Shown here one piece after another: positions 37,230 to 48,819 of a stretch of DNA of 64,000 nt. Position 1 is the stretch's first letter, and each line of letters begins with the position of its first letter. The translations under genes were made by a program, and so were the position numbers. Under the pieces are notes generated by a model that saw only the letters and a list, made by a program, of their open reading frames with translations, made no database searches and had not been told where the DNA came from. Source of the DNA: Nicotiana tabacum (Eukaryota > Streptophyta > Magnoliopsida > Solanales > Solanaceae); assembly GCF_000715075.1 (NCBI RefSeq), contig NC_134081.1, forward strand, positions 64,235,653 through 64,299,652, written 5' to 3'.

Positions 37230-37575
37230 TTCATCGCGTTCGTGGAGGATGTGTCGCGATCACGTAGAGTAGTTTGTGACAGCTGGAATTTTACTCTTCG
37301 AGTTCACGAAGTACGGGATGCGATCACAATGATTGAGGAGTTTGTGAATCATGAATGCGTGAGAAGGATCGCGTTCGCGTATAAGGAAGGAGAGGCTGGG
37401 GCTGAGGCACGCGATGTTCATCACGATCGCGTGGCCTAGTTCGCGATCGCGTAAGCTGAGGAGCTGGTCATTGCATTCACGACTAAGCTCTTGCGATCGC
37501 AAAGGAGGTTTTATGAGATGGGGAGATTTGTTCTCCGCGATCGCGTGTGTTTGTCCGCGATCGTGAAAGAGGATA
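37230..37575. repeat. CGCGATCGCG array in family C 5' LTR
   Basis: Units such as GCGATCGCGT, CGCGATCACG and TCGCGTTCGCG recur across 350 bp. It is matched by 44,245-44,585 in the 3' LTR. It is the third gypsy family here to carry such an array. Confidence 0.75.
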
Positions 37576-38125
37576 ACTAGGCAGTAGTGTTAAGTTTCAA
37601 AAACGAGGGTTTTATTTCATTCTTCATCTTTTGGACTTAGAGAACTCGGTTTGTGGTAATTTTAAGAGGTATTTTCAAGGAATTGATTGGGGTAAGTGAT
37701 TCTAATTAGGATTTGATTATTTTACATGAACCCATCATTATTTTTACCATTTAATTAGTGTTTTGGGTTAGAAAAGTTGGGAAAATTGTGAAAACTTCAT
37801 AGACCGTATTTTGGGGATTGAAAAGCGATTTGAGGTCGGATTTGAATAATTTTAGTATGGTTGTATTCGTTATTGAATGTGTGTTTGAATTTTGTAAGTT
37901 TGGTCAGGTTCCGAGACACATCCTAGGGTTGACATTTTGTGTTGACTTTTTGATTTTCTTTAAAGATTGCAACTTTTTTATTTGGAATAGTTTCCTATGG
38001 CTTTTATTTATCGTATAAAGTTATTTTGGCTAGATTCGAGCAGTTCAGAGTTGGATAATCACGGAAAGGGCTTACTAGTGGATTGAGTTGGCGTGTTTTG
38101 AGGTAAGTGTCTTGCCTAACTTTGT

Positions 38126-38149
38126 GGGGTGGGGGTGGGGGTGGGGGGG
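38126..38149 (+). other. G-quadruplex motif in family C 5' LTR
   Basis: Four G runs of 4, 5, 5 and 7 are separated by single T residues. They sit 20 bases after a GAGGTAAGTGTCTTGCC motif. The same motif occurs in the 3' LTR at 44,957-44,980. Confidence 0.85.
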
Positions 38150-38421
38150 AATTACCCCTTAGGATTGGTGTTGTTTCGTATAAATTATGATATGTGAAAT
38201 AATGAATGATATTGTTAATGGGAATGAAATGGAAGCGGTTAATGAAATCTTTTTAGTATTTGATTAATGGAGTACATCTCCTCTTTATTCAGGGATGAAT
38301 TTGTGTAGAATGAAATCTAACAGGCTTGCTCAGTCGGGTTTACTCGGTTGAGCGCCGATCGCGCTCCCCAAGTTTGGGGCATGACAACATCCTATTGAGG
38401 GAGATTAGGGTCATGACAAGT

Positions 38422-38433
38422 TGGTATCAGAGC
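38422..38433 (+). other. Primer binding site of family C element
   Basis: TGGTATCAGAGC lies three bases after the LTR end at 38,418 and matches the initiator methionine tRNA 3' end. Confidence 0.88.
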
Positions 38434-38618
38434 TCTAGGTTCATAGGTATTACGAGTCATAAGCAGGTTTAGTATAGTCTCGCGGATCGGTACAGAGACG
38501 TCTGTACTTATCTTCGAGAGGCTATGGAACTATTAAGAAACTTAACTTCTTTGATTCCTTATCGTGTGAATTTGTTGACTTCAAAATTCTGAATCTTTGT
38601 CTTTCTATTCTCGCACAG

Positions 38619-39920
38619 ATGGTGAGGGCACGCACCGCTGGATCCGACGATCAAACACCTGCGCCCCCTGCTAGAGCCGCGAGAGGTCGGGGCATAGGCC
38701 GAGGAAGGGCACATAGTGTAGCCAGAGCACCTGCCGAGCTGTGACAGAGGAGTGGCTAGTAGCTCTAAATGGGGGCAGGCACTTGAGGCACATGTTACCA
38801 CCCCTGCACTTCAGGAGACGTTCACACAGTTCTTGCGCATGTTTGGTACTCTAGCTCAGGCGGAGTTGATTTCACTTACATCAGTCACATCTCAGGCTAG
38901 GGGAGGAGCTCAGACTACTATGGCCCGTACCTTAGAGCAACAAGTCCATATTAACCAGCTCCTAGAGGTTATACTAGTGCAGTCGGTTGTCCTAGTTCAG
39001 CCCAAGGCTAGGGCAACAGTATCTGAGGAGGAGGAGCTCAGGCTTGATAGGTACAAGAAGTACCACCCTCCTACTTTCAGTGGCCTAGCTACAAAGGATG
39101 CACAGGGTTTTCTGGAGAAGTGCCATTGTATTCTCCGTACCATGGGTATTGTGGAGACGAGCGGGGTCGCTTTCATTACATTTCAGCTGTCGGGACCAGC
39201 GTACCAGTGGTGGCGGGCTTATGAGGAGGGTAGGCCAGCCGAGGCAGCTTCACTCACATAGACTCAATTATCAGAGATATTCTTGAGGGAATTTGTTCCC
39301 CAGAGTCTTCGGGGTGCATGGCACGCAGAGTTTGAGCTATTGTGCCAGGGTGCTATGACTGTGTCAGAGTATGCTGTCAGATTCAGTGAGTTATCCAGAC
39401 ATGTACCTGCCTTGGTTTCCATGGTCATAGAGCGAGTCCGTCAATTTATCGAGGGGCTCAACTATGGTATTGGATTTAGCATGGCTCGAGAGTTGGATAC
39501 GGATAACCCATATTAGCAGGTGGTAGATATTGCACGGAGACTGGAGGTATGCGGGGCTGGGAGAGATAGGACATGGAGGCCTCATGATTCTAGCGGATAT
39601 AGTGGTACCCATACCGCAATTGCAACCCATCATGGTAGAGGCTATGTGAGCCGTCCAGTTCATTCAGCACTTCCAATTTCTAGTGGTACTCCCACTACTC
39701 CCAGGTCTCAGGTTGCCCATTATGCACCGCCACTGTCTAGTGCACCTCCTGCACGAGGTGATTTTAGCGGTCAGTCCAGCCGACCAGGCCCGAGCCAGTT
39801 TCAGCAACTACATCCTTCGAGAGCTTGCTTTGAGTGTGGTGATACTCATCATATGGTGAGGGACCCCAGACTCGGGAGGGGTGCACCTCCACAGACTACT
39901 CAGGCTCCACGTATTCCATA
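38619..39920 (+). pseudogene. Decayed gag of family C element
   Basis: It starts MVRARTAGSDDQTPAPP at 38,619, with a stop near 38,741. The capsid-type region (39,030-39,480) includes YHPPTFSGLATKDAQGFL and ITFQLSGPAYQWWRAYEEG, with a stop after EAASLT (39,259) and another at 39,514. The zinc knuckle near 39,826 reads CFECGDTHHMVRDP: the final Cys codon of CX2CX4HX4C is deleted. Gag would form the particle shell. The multiple stops make this copy non-functional. Confidence 0.85.
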
Positions 39921-39988
39921 GGGTCCACAGACTTCTGAGGCCGTGGTTACCGCTCCAGTTGCCGCTCCACCTGCACAACTAGCTAGGG

Positions 39989-40480
39989 GTGGAGGTCAGG
40001 CAAGTAGAGGTCGCCCTAGAGGGGGAGGCCAAGCCAGATGTTATGCTTTTCCGGGTAGGACGTAGGCGGTTGCATCAGACACAGTTATCACAGGTATTGT
40101 TCCGTTTTGTCATAGAGAGGCATCCGTCTTATTTTATCCAGGCTCCACTTATTCATATGTATCACCTTACTTTTGCTCCATATTTGGGTATATCTTATGA
40201 TTCTTTGAGTTCTCCTGTTTATGTGTCCACACCTGTGGGAGATTCTATTATTGTTGACCGTGTGTATCGGTCGTGTTTAGTTGTTATTGGTGATTTTGAG
40301 ACCAGAGTTGATCTATTGTTGCTCAGTATGGTAGACTTTGATGTTATTTTGGGCATGTACTAGTTGTCACCCTATCATGCTATTCTTGATTGTCACGCCA
40401 AGAAGGTATCATTGGCTATGCCAGGTTTATCGCAGTTGCAGTGGAGGGGTACTTTAGATTATGTCCCTAACAAGGTTGTG
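39989..40480 (+). pseudogene. Retropepsin region of family C element
   Basis: Two frames are needed. The active site near 40,125 reads LFYPGSTYSYVSP, with the catalytic Asp changed to Tyr. VDRVYRSCLVVIGDFETRVD and [10 protein letters not shown] follow, with a stop in place of the usual Trp after Asp at about 40,361. It is inactive by both changes. Confidence 0.82.
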
Positions 40481-41540
40481 TCCTTCCTTAAGGCACATCG
40501 GATGGTTGAGAAGGGGTGTGATGCATATCTAGCCTCTGTGAGAGATGTCAGTGTTGATACTCCTATCATTGAGTCAGTTCCAGTAGTAAGAGACTATCCA
40601 GATATGTTTTCGGCAGATCTTCCGGGCATGCCGCCCGATAGGGATATCGATTTTGGTATTGACTTGTTGCCGGGCACTCAACCCATTTCTATTCCACCAT
40701 ATCGTATGGCCCCAATGGATTTGAAGGAGTTAAAGGAGAAATTGCAAGAGTTACTTGATAAGGGTTTCATTCGGCCTAGTGTGTCACCTTGGGGTGCTCC
40801 GATTCTATTTATGCAAAAAAAAGGATGGTTCTATGCGCATGTGTATTGACTATCGGTAGTTGAACAAGGTTACAGTGAAGAACAGATATCCATTACCATG
40901 CATTAGTAACTTATTTGATCAGCTACAGGGTGCCAGAGTTCTCAAAGATCGATTTGCGGGCATGGTATCATCAACTAAAAATTCGGGATCCGGGTATCCT
41001 GAAGACTGCTTTCAGGACTCGGTATGGTCACTATGATTTCCTTGTGATGTCATTTGGGCTGACCAATGCCCCATCAATGTTCATGCACCTGATGAATAGT
41101 GTATTCCAGCCCTATCTTAATTCATTCGTCATTGTGTTTATTGACGATATCTTGGTGTACTTCCGCAACCGGGAGGATCATGAGCAGTATTTGGATATTG
41201 TGCTCCAAACCTTGAGAGAAAAGAAGTTGTATGCAAAATTTTCAAAGTGTGAATTCTGGCTCGATTCAGTGGCAGTTTTGGGTCATATGGTGTCGAGTGA
41301 GGGGATCAAGGTAGATCTGAAGAAGATTAAAGTAGTACAGAGTTGGACCAGACCATCTTCAGCTACTGAGATCCGGAGTTTTCTTGGTTTGGCCAGGTAT
41401 TACCATCATTTCATAGAGGGTTTCTCATCTATTGCTACACCCATGACCAGATTGACCCAAAAGGGTGCTCCGTTTAGATGGATCTACGAGTGTGAGGAGA
41501 GCTTTCATAAGCTCAAAACTGCTTTGACTACAGCCCCAGT
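40480..41540 (+). pseudogene. Reverse transcriptase region of family C element
   Basis: Motifs in order: [16 protein letters not shown] near 40,770, a frameshift at an A run near 40,815, DYR followed by a stop (about 40,855), [27 protein letters not shown], then the intact active site FIDDILVYF near 41,140. From 40,915 the frame is open for 461 codons through RNase H into the integrase start, the longest frame in the window. The upstream stop and shift still break the polyprotein. Confidence 0.87.
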
Positions 41541-42160
41541 ATTGGTGTTGCCTACGGGTTCGGGATCTTACACTGTGTACTGTGATGCGTCATGTGTTGG
41601 CCTTGGTGCGGTGTTGATGCAAGACAGTAGGGTGATTGCCTACGCGTCTAGGCAGCTGAAGGTTCATGAGAAAACTTATCTTGTCCATGACTTGGAATTA
41701 GAAGCGATTGTTCATGCCTTGAATATTTGGCGGCACTATTTGTACGGTGTCCCCTGTGAGGTCTATACCGACCACCGAAGTCTACAACATCTGTTCAAAC
41801 AAAAGGACCTTAACTTGCGGCAGCGGAGAGAGTTAGAGTTGCTTAAGGACTATGATATCACTATTCTATATCATCCTAGGAAGGTTAATGTGGTGGCCGA
41901 TACCTTGATTCGAAAGGCGGAGAGCATGGGCAGTTTAGTATATCTACCGACAGTAGAGAGGCCATTAACTTTGGATGTTCAGGCCTTGGCCAACCAATTT
42001 GTTAGATTGGATATTTCGGAGCCGAGTCGAGTTTTGGCTTGCGTGGTTTCTCGGTCTTCTCTATATGATCGCATCAGAGAGCATCAGTATGACGATCCCT
42101 ATTTGCTTGTCCTTAAGGACATAGTACAGCACGACAATGCCAAGGAGGTTTCTATTGGAG
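41540..42160 (+). pseudogene. RNase H domain of family C element
   Basis: It reads [20 protein letters not shown], then [31 protein letters not shown] and [10 protein letters not shown], then [16 protein letters not shown]. These hold the conserved Asp and Glu positions of the gypsy RNase H domain. It is uninterrupted and in frame with the second half of RT. It is classed as a pseudogene because the element as a whole is broken. Confidence 0.83.
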
Positions 42161-43300
42161 ATGACAGTGTGTTGCAGATGCAAGGCCGGTTATGTGTGCT
42201 CAATGTGGATGGTTTGCGTGAGTTGATTCTTCAGGAGGCCCACAGTTTACGATACTTCATTCATCCGGGTACCACTAAGATGTATCAAGATTTGAGGTAG
42301 TACTATTGGTGGAGAAGGATGAAGAAGGACATAGTGGAGTATATAGCATGGTGCCTAAGTTTTCAGCAGGTGAAGTATGAGCACCAGAGGCCAGTGGGTT
42401 GCTTCAGAGGCTTGAGATTCCTGAGTGGAAATAAGAGCGAGTTACCAAGGATTTCGTTGTTGGACTCCCATGGACTCAGAAGAAATTTGACGCAGTATGG
42501 GTGATTGTGGATAGATTGACCAAGTCGGCTCATTTCATTACGGTGATGACTACTTATTCTTCAGAGCAGTTGCCTCAGGTCTATATTTTTGAGATTACCC
42601 GACTTCATGGCGTGCCGGTATCCATCATCTCTGACCGGGGTACGCAGTTTACATCACGATTCTGGAGGGCCGTACAACGTGATTTAGGCACACGGGTTGA
42701 TTTGAGTACAACATTCCACCCCCAGACAGACAGACAGTCCGAGCACACCATTCAGATTTTGGAGGATATGCTTCGTGCCTGTGTTATGGAGTTCGGGGGT
42801 TCTTGGTATCAGTTCTTGCCGCTTTCGGAGTTTGCCTACAATAACAGCAACCAATCAAGTATTCTGATGGGTCCTTATGAGGCCCTATATGGGAGACGAT
42901 GTCGTTCCTGAGTTGGTTGGTTTGAGCCGGGAGAGGCTAAGTTATTAGGCACGGATTTGGTTCGAGATGCCTTGGAGAAAGTCAAGTTGATCCAGGATCG
43001 GCTTTGTACAACCCAATCTAAATAGAAGAGTTATGCGGATCGGAAGGTTCGTGATGTTACATTCATGGTTGGAGAGCGGGTCTTGCTCCAAGTTTCTCCC
43101 ATGAAGGGTGTTATGAGGTTCGAGAAGAATGACAAGTTGAGCCCTAGGTATATCAGATCATTTGAAATTCTTGAGAGGATTGGTGAGGCGGCCTACAAGC
43201 TTGCTTTGCCACCTAGTCTAGCTGCAGTTCATCCGGTATTCCATGTTTCTATGCTCCGGAAGTATCACAGTGATTCGTACCATATGTTAGACTTCAGCTC
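42160..43300 (+). pseudogene. Integrase of family C element
   Basis: The HHCC-type N-terminal region lies near 42,240-42,380 with a stop at 42,298. The core reads VDRLTKSAHFI (first Asp), IISDRGTQFTSRFW (second Asp) and DRQSEHTIQILEDML (Glu), so the D,D-E triad is complete. A stop follows GRRCRS at 42,909, and another stop lies near 43,023. The C-terminal SPMKGVMRFEKNDKLSPRYI follows. It would integrate cDNA. The stops prevent a full protein. Confidence 0.85.
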
Positions 43301-43307
43301 AGTCTAA

Positions 43308-43532
43308 TTGGACAAGGATTTGTCTTATGTTGTGGAGCCGGCGGCCATCTTGGACAGGCACATCCGAAAGTTGAGGTCAAAGAGCATTTCTTCAGTGAAG
43401 GTTCAGTGGAGGGGTCAACCAGTCAAGGAGGTGACTTGGGAGACCGAACATGATATGCGTAGCCATTATCCTCATCTTTTCACCACTTCAGGTATGTCTC
43501 TATACTCGTTCGAGGATGAACATTTGTTTTAA
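43308..43532 (+). pseudogene. Chromodomain-like C-terminal tail of family C integrase
   Basis: After the in-frame stop at about 43,305, the reading gives AILDRHIRKLRSKSISSVKV, QWRGQPVKEVTWETEHDMRS and HYPHLF. This aromatic- and Trp-rich pattern is typical of the Tekay/Del branch of chromoviruses. A purine tract AAGAGGGGGAGGA and the 3' LTR follow within 15 bp. Confidence 0.82.
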
Positions 43533-44244
43533 GAGGGGGAGGATGTAACAATATGGACGGTCGTTTTGATTATTTTAACCTTCGTTCCCTTATTTATTGC
43601 CTCCTCTATGTTATATTGTGGTTATGTGATTTGCCGGAGTGGTTGGTTTTGGTTACGGGTGAGTTTCGGAGTGAAATAATACACTTAATCCCTAAGTTAG
43701 AGGCTTAAGTTGAAAGAGTTGACTGGAGTTTGACTTTTGTGTAGACGACTCGGGAATGGAGTTTTGACGGTTCCAATAGCTATGTATGGTAATTTTGGAC
43801 TTAGGAGCGTGTCCGGATATTGATTTGTAGGTTCATAGGTCATTTCGGCTTGAATTGGCAAAAGTTGGAAAGTTGAAGGCTTGGAAGGTTGAGAAATTTG
43901 ACCGGGAGTTGACTTTATTGATATTGGGTCTGAATTTTAGTTTTGGAAGTTAGAATAGGTCCGTATTGTCAATTATTACTTGTGCTCAAAATTTGAGGTC
44001 AATTGGAGTTGGTTTGGTATGTTTCGATATTAGTTTTAGAAGTTCATAAGTTCATTAGGCTTGAATCTATGTGCGATTCATATTTTTAGTGTTATTTGAT
44101 GTGATTTGAGGCTTCAAGCAAGTTCGCATCATGTTTTATGACTTGCTGGTATGTTCGGACGGGGTCCCGGGGGCCCTGGGTGTGTTTCAAATTGAGTTCG
44201 GACCAATTGTTCTTGAAATGGGATTGCTGGTTTTCTGAGTTTGG

Positions 44245-44585
44245 TTTCCTTCATTGCGTTTGCAAAGGATGTGCCGCGATCACGTAGAGTAGTTTGTGGC
44301 AGCTGGAATTTTACTCTTCACATTCGCAAAGTACGAGACGCGATCGCAGTGATTGAGGAGTTTGTGAATCGCGAACGCGTGTGGAGGATCGTATTCGCGT
44401 ATAAGGAAGGAGAGGCTGGGGCTCAAGCACGCGATGTTCTTCGCGATCGCGTGGCCTGGTTCGCGATTGCGTATGTTGAGGAAACTGGTCATCGCGTTCG
44501 TGACTGAGATCTCGCGATCGTGAAGAAGGTTTTATGAGCTGGGGAGATTGTTCTCTGCGATCGCGTGTGTTTGTCCGCGATTGAA
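44245..44585. repeat. CGCGATCGCG array in family C 3' LTR
   Basis: It mirrors 37,230-37,575, with CGCGATCGCG and GCGAACGCG units. It ends at a deletion that joins CCGCGATTG to the downstream LTR part. Confidence 0.75.
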
Positions 44586-44956
44586 TCCATCATTGTTTTT
44601 ACCATTTAATTAGTGTTTTGGGTTAGAAAAGTTGGGAAAATTGTGAAAACTTCATAGATTGTATTTTGGGAAAGGGGATTTGAGGTTGAATTTGAATAAT
44701 TTTAGTATGGTTGGACTCGTTGTCGAATGGGTGTTCGAATTTTGTAAGTTTGGTCTGGGTTGACTTTTTGAGTTGACTTTTTGATTTTCTTTAAAGATTA
44801 CAACTTTTTTATTCGGAATAGTTTCCTATGGCTTGTATTTATCGTATAAAGTTATTTTGGTTAGATTCGAGCAGTTCAGAGTTGGACAATCGCGGAAAAG
44901 GCTTACTAGTGGATTGAGTTGGCGTGTTTTGAGGTAAGTGTCTTGCCTAACTTTGT

Positions 44957-44980
44957 GGGGTGGGGGTGGGGGTGGGGGGG
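44957..44980 (+). other. G-quadruplex motif in family C 3' LTR
   Basis: The G runs of 4, 5, 5 and 7 with T spacers are identical to those in the 5' LTR, although the LTRs have diverged elsewhere. Confidence 0.85.
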
Positions 44981-46416
44981 AATTACCCCTTAGGATTGGT
45001 GTTGTTTCGTATAAATTATGATATGTGAAAGTCGTGTATGTAAGGTGACGAGTGGGTACACAGGCTAAATGTGGTTATTGACCGGCTTGAGCTATGTAGA
45101 TTCTTTCATACCTTTACTTGAATTGTCATAACATGTTATCTTCATCATCGTGAACCTATCCTTACGTGATTTACTTGACATTGTAAACACTTGTCTCATC
45201 TCTTACTCGTTAATTGCCTTTACATGCTTAGTTGAAGTTATTGTTCTCTCATTTCCTTGTTAATTATTTAACTGTTGAGTTCCTTTACTTGAAGTTGTTA
45301 ATTCTTTGAATATCTTATTGTTGAATTATGGTGTTGAAGTTATAAAGGCCGTGATTTACAGTGAGGCAAAGTTGTAAATTTGTTGAAATACCATTCTTGT
45401 TGAGTTATTCACTTTCGGTTGCTATTGTTGAGACTTTTGTACATATTGTGATTGAGCCATGGGTTATTTATTGTGGAAACACTATTATTGTTGACTTCTT
45501 TGGCAAGTTGTGGTATTAGGCACTTGAGGTGCGATTTGTGATATGTTGTGATATGGATATGCATGCGGTGGTATAATGATTGGGGTTGAAACGCATGCGG
45601 TGAGATAAGGTGGGCTTGATACGCATGTTGCTAGCAGAGGAACTACTTGAAGCCACGCAGTGTGATAAGGTAGGCTTAAACGTGGGTAGCTATTTCAGAA
45701 AAATGATTTTGAAAACTAAATCCAAGGCTCTCGCGGTGGTATAAGGAAAGACTGTGATTTGGTTTGTGAAATGAGACTATGAGGCGGTACCTCAGTAGTG
45801 ATTCTTTTTGATACCTTTCATTACATCACTTGTGTTTTGTTTGCATCGTTTCCTTGGCCTTCTTATTATGTGTTTTCTTCCATGATGTCTTAATTGCCTT
45901 AGATTTCAGTGTAGTTATTCTTGTTACAAGTTTTCATTATTATACTGTACTTTACCTGTTCAATTTATTTATTTATTCCAGTAGGTGTCTTGCCCTGACC
46001 TCGTCACTACTTTACCGAGGTTAGGCTTGATACTTACTGAATACCGTTGTGGTGTACTCATACTACGCTTCTGCACATCTTTTTGTACAGATCCAGGTAC
46101 TTCATAATAGCCTAGGCATACTTGCGCCGAGCTTGGATGAAATAGCCTAGGCATCTAGTTTCTATTTCATTCTCCTTTTCTAGATATTGTTGTATAGGGA
46201 TGTTCAGTATACTCGTGTAGAGCTTGTGACTTGGTCTCACCAGACTTTGGGAATTATGTTTAGTTGTATTGCGGAGTATTGTTTATGATACCTATTGGTT
46301 TAAATTGGAAGTTTTATTACTATTTCTTTTAAATTCTTCATGTATGTTAGGCTTACCTACTCTTAGAGACTAGGTGTCATCACGACATCCTACGGAGGGA
46401 GATTGGGGTCTTGACA

Positions 46417-47481
46417 ATAATCAAAGAAATAAAGCGCCTTTCAGACATAAACTCTCCCATCAGCGACAATAATACGATCTCCATACCTGATTTCAACCTC
46501 CACCACATAAATGGCTGACACGTCACACTTATACGATCATCCCGCGGAAGATACTCCCACGACCTTCCGCACCAGGTAGCAAAATCTACACATCCATGGC
46601 CACCAACCATACTATTACTATAATGCAAATCATGAATCCACAAATCAATATACAATGCCTCTTCCACGGAACACCACTCTCAGGCGACACAAAAATAGTG
46701 CCAGCATACTCTGAACACCTGAAATTTCTCCCCATCTTTTCCGAGCTCGTGACATTCCTGTCAAAACTGGATCGCAACTTTGATCCTCGAGTTCCAATTA
46801 CATACTGCTCACTGCACCTATCATGCTGCTACGCGAGAGTACAAAAATCTCATCATAATTCCTGAAACACCAGTAGAATAAACACTTCATCGGCTAGAAA
46901 CCTTTCACTTAATTCATTTCAGAAGAAGAATAGCAACACACAGCTAACTTCCTATAACCGCGAAAGACACATAACTCAAGTCGTGTTCTAAACCGCCATA
47001 ACTCTTCCGGGACCCATTTACACACAACAAAACCATCAGAATAAAATACCTCCAAATCAATCAGATTACGGAGGTTGTCAAGCCCGCACGTTCATCTACG
47101 AATCACCTGTATAGCCTTACCACACCGAAGGAATCGATCCTTTCCTTAACCATGCCGATCTAAACCACTACTAGATTGACTCAGCTTCTCCCGATTTACT
47201 CTTGACTTGCCTTCGAATTAATACCTCTATTCAAACACATAATGGACATCCATCAACACTCATCCCGAGTGATCCAAATCACGAGACCACATCGTCTCAA
47301 TACTCATAAGCCATTTTTATACCCTCTTCATGCACTCAACAATATCCTCAACTGATACACCTGTGCTGATTAGATCTTCTGCGAATCCGGAGTTGTTTCT
47401 CCCATTTTCTCTAACACTGCACCGTAGACCCGGTGATAACATAGAAATACTCCAAGTGTCCTTCACACTCTGCTGCAAAAC
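46417..47481 (-). mobile_element. Internal piece 2 of the old family B element (non-coding)
   Basis: This lies between the family C insertion and element D. It has the same C-rich plus-strand style as 35,135-36,518 and no readable conserved domain. It ends in the AAAAC target site of element D and resumes at 53,675. Confidence 0.55.
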
Positions 47482-48812
47482 TGATGTTTGGCTATAATTA
47501 TATATTTTTAGTGCATTACTTACCTTACATTTAGGTGCTTTAATGCAAAATTATATTATAATTATGCTTAATTAAGTTTATTTTATGTGTAGGTACTTTG
47601 GAGATGGAATTTTGGAGAAAAATGCACAAAACAATTGGAGAAGATGTAATTATTGAAGCATTAACGAAAACAATCAAGGGAGAACTTACCTGGAAAAGCA
47701 GCACCTTTGGTTTTGATATTAAGAAGCTTGGAAAGAAAAGTTAGGTATCCTAACACTACAAGGAATAAAGAGGCAGACAACAAATTTGATTTGAAGAAGT
47801 AGCTGGGCGACGCGAGTCTCTCATCTCGCGTTTAAGCTTGCGATGCACGGCCTGATGCGAGGTGTGTCGTATGGCGACGCGCGGGTCCAGTTTCGAGCTT
47901 ATTTTGTCTCCTTTTTGGTTTTGGATTGGGTTATTTTACCTAGGCTTTTATACTACATTATAAATAGTCATTAAACACTATTTTTTAAGGGAGTGACCTA
48001 GGAGACCTGAGATTGGACCGAGGGAGAGCACGGAGTCGCCGTGGAGGCCGGAATTCATCAGATTCCATCTTTCTTCCATCAAATTTAGTAATCTTTACAT
48101 TTTCTTGATGATTTGTTGTTTTGCTACCATGTCTATGTGGAGCTAAACTTTACGTTTTAGGGTTGTGGTTGTCATGAATATTGAAGTTTATTAATTATAT
48201 TACCGTTAACTCGAGTTATCATCTTTGGTTGTTTCTCTAATTCTGTGCATAATTGCTAAATTGTTTGGCCAGCAGTTGAGTTCTATTTACTATCTATGCT
48301 ATGCTTGGAAAAACCGTATTTAGAATTAGAGAGAACTTGTTTCTGAACCCGTGGCTCGGGGAAAGATTTCGCGGTTAGGATAGGAATATACCTAACATTC
48401 TTGCTTAGTTGAATACCGTATTATATTCGTTCATGATAGATTCAAGACCATAGGAATATAGGGTTGATATATTATGGATAGACGGATAGTATTGTGGGAA
48501 CATGATATTTATATAAACGATCCAGTCAACTAGCAATCATAGATAATTTGGATTAACAAGCATAATTACGAACTCAATAGGATTGATAAATCGACCACAA
48601 CCCTAGAATCTATATCTCCCTTTGTTACGTGTTTGAATTTCGCAATAGTAGTTGTAATAGAAAAGTTAAACTTTTGATCATCTTGGATAGTAAGTTGATT
48701 TTAGTTTGCTTAGTTAACGATTAATCTAAGTCTCTGTGGGTTCGACATCCGACTTTCGAGTCACTTTATTACTTGACGGCCACGTATACTTGCGTGTACT
48801 TGGGGAACCAAT
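47482..48812 (+). mobile_element. Element D 5' LTR
   Basis: It starts TGATGTTTGGC and ends GGGGAACCAATA, next to a primer binding site. It is 1,331 bp, matched at 52,334-53,674 with only scattered differences. A TATAAATA box is present at 47,959. It contains a GCGACGCG-rich patch near 47,815-47,895. Confidence 0.88.
47959..47966 (+). promoter_or_regulatory. Candidate TATA box in element D 5' LTR
   Basis: TATAAATA is present here and at 52,810-52,817 in the 3' LTR, in the same context (ATAAATAGTCATTAAACAC). The position, about 480 bp into a 1.33-kb LTR, suits a U3 promoter. Confidence 0.55.
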
Positions 48813-48819
48813 AAGTTTT

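Larger units (their letters stand above)
36519..38418 (+). mobile_element. Family C gypsy 5' LTR
   Basis: It starts TGTAATGACCCGG and ends GGGTCATGACA before a primer binding site. It is shorter than its partner (43,544-46,416) because a large part corresponding to about 45,030-46,350 is missing. It keeps a stretch (about 37,570-37,730) that the 3' LTR lost. Flanking bases are GCAAT on the left and ATAAT after the 3' LTR, so the target duplication is at best 3 of 5. Confidence 0.82.
43544..46416 (+). mobile_element. Family C gypsy 3' LTR
   Basis: It starts TGTAACAATATGGACGG and ends GGGGTCTTGACA, where LTR text gives way to the old family B internal sequence. It is 2,873 bp long, carries the palindromic array (44,245-44,585), the G-quadruplex motif, and a stem-loop block at 45,998-46,090 that the 5' LTR has lost. 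The two LTRs differ by large indels and many substitutions, so the insertion is not recent. Confidence 0.83.

Noticed and set aside
40915..42300. 461-codon frame as an intact, functional polymerase gene
   Set aside because: It covers only the second half of RT, RNase H and the integrase start. A stop and an A-run frameshift lie just upstream, and more stops follow.
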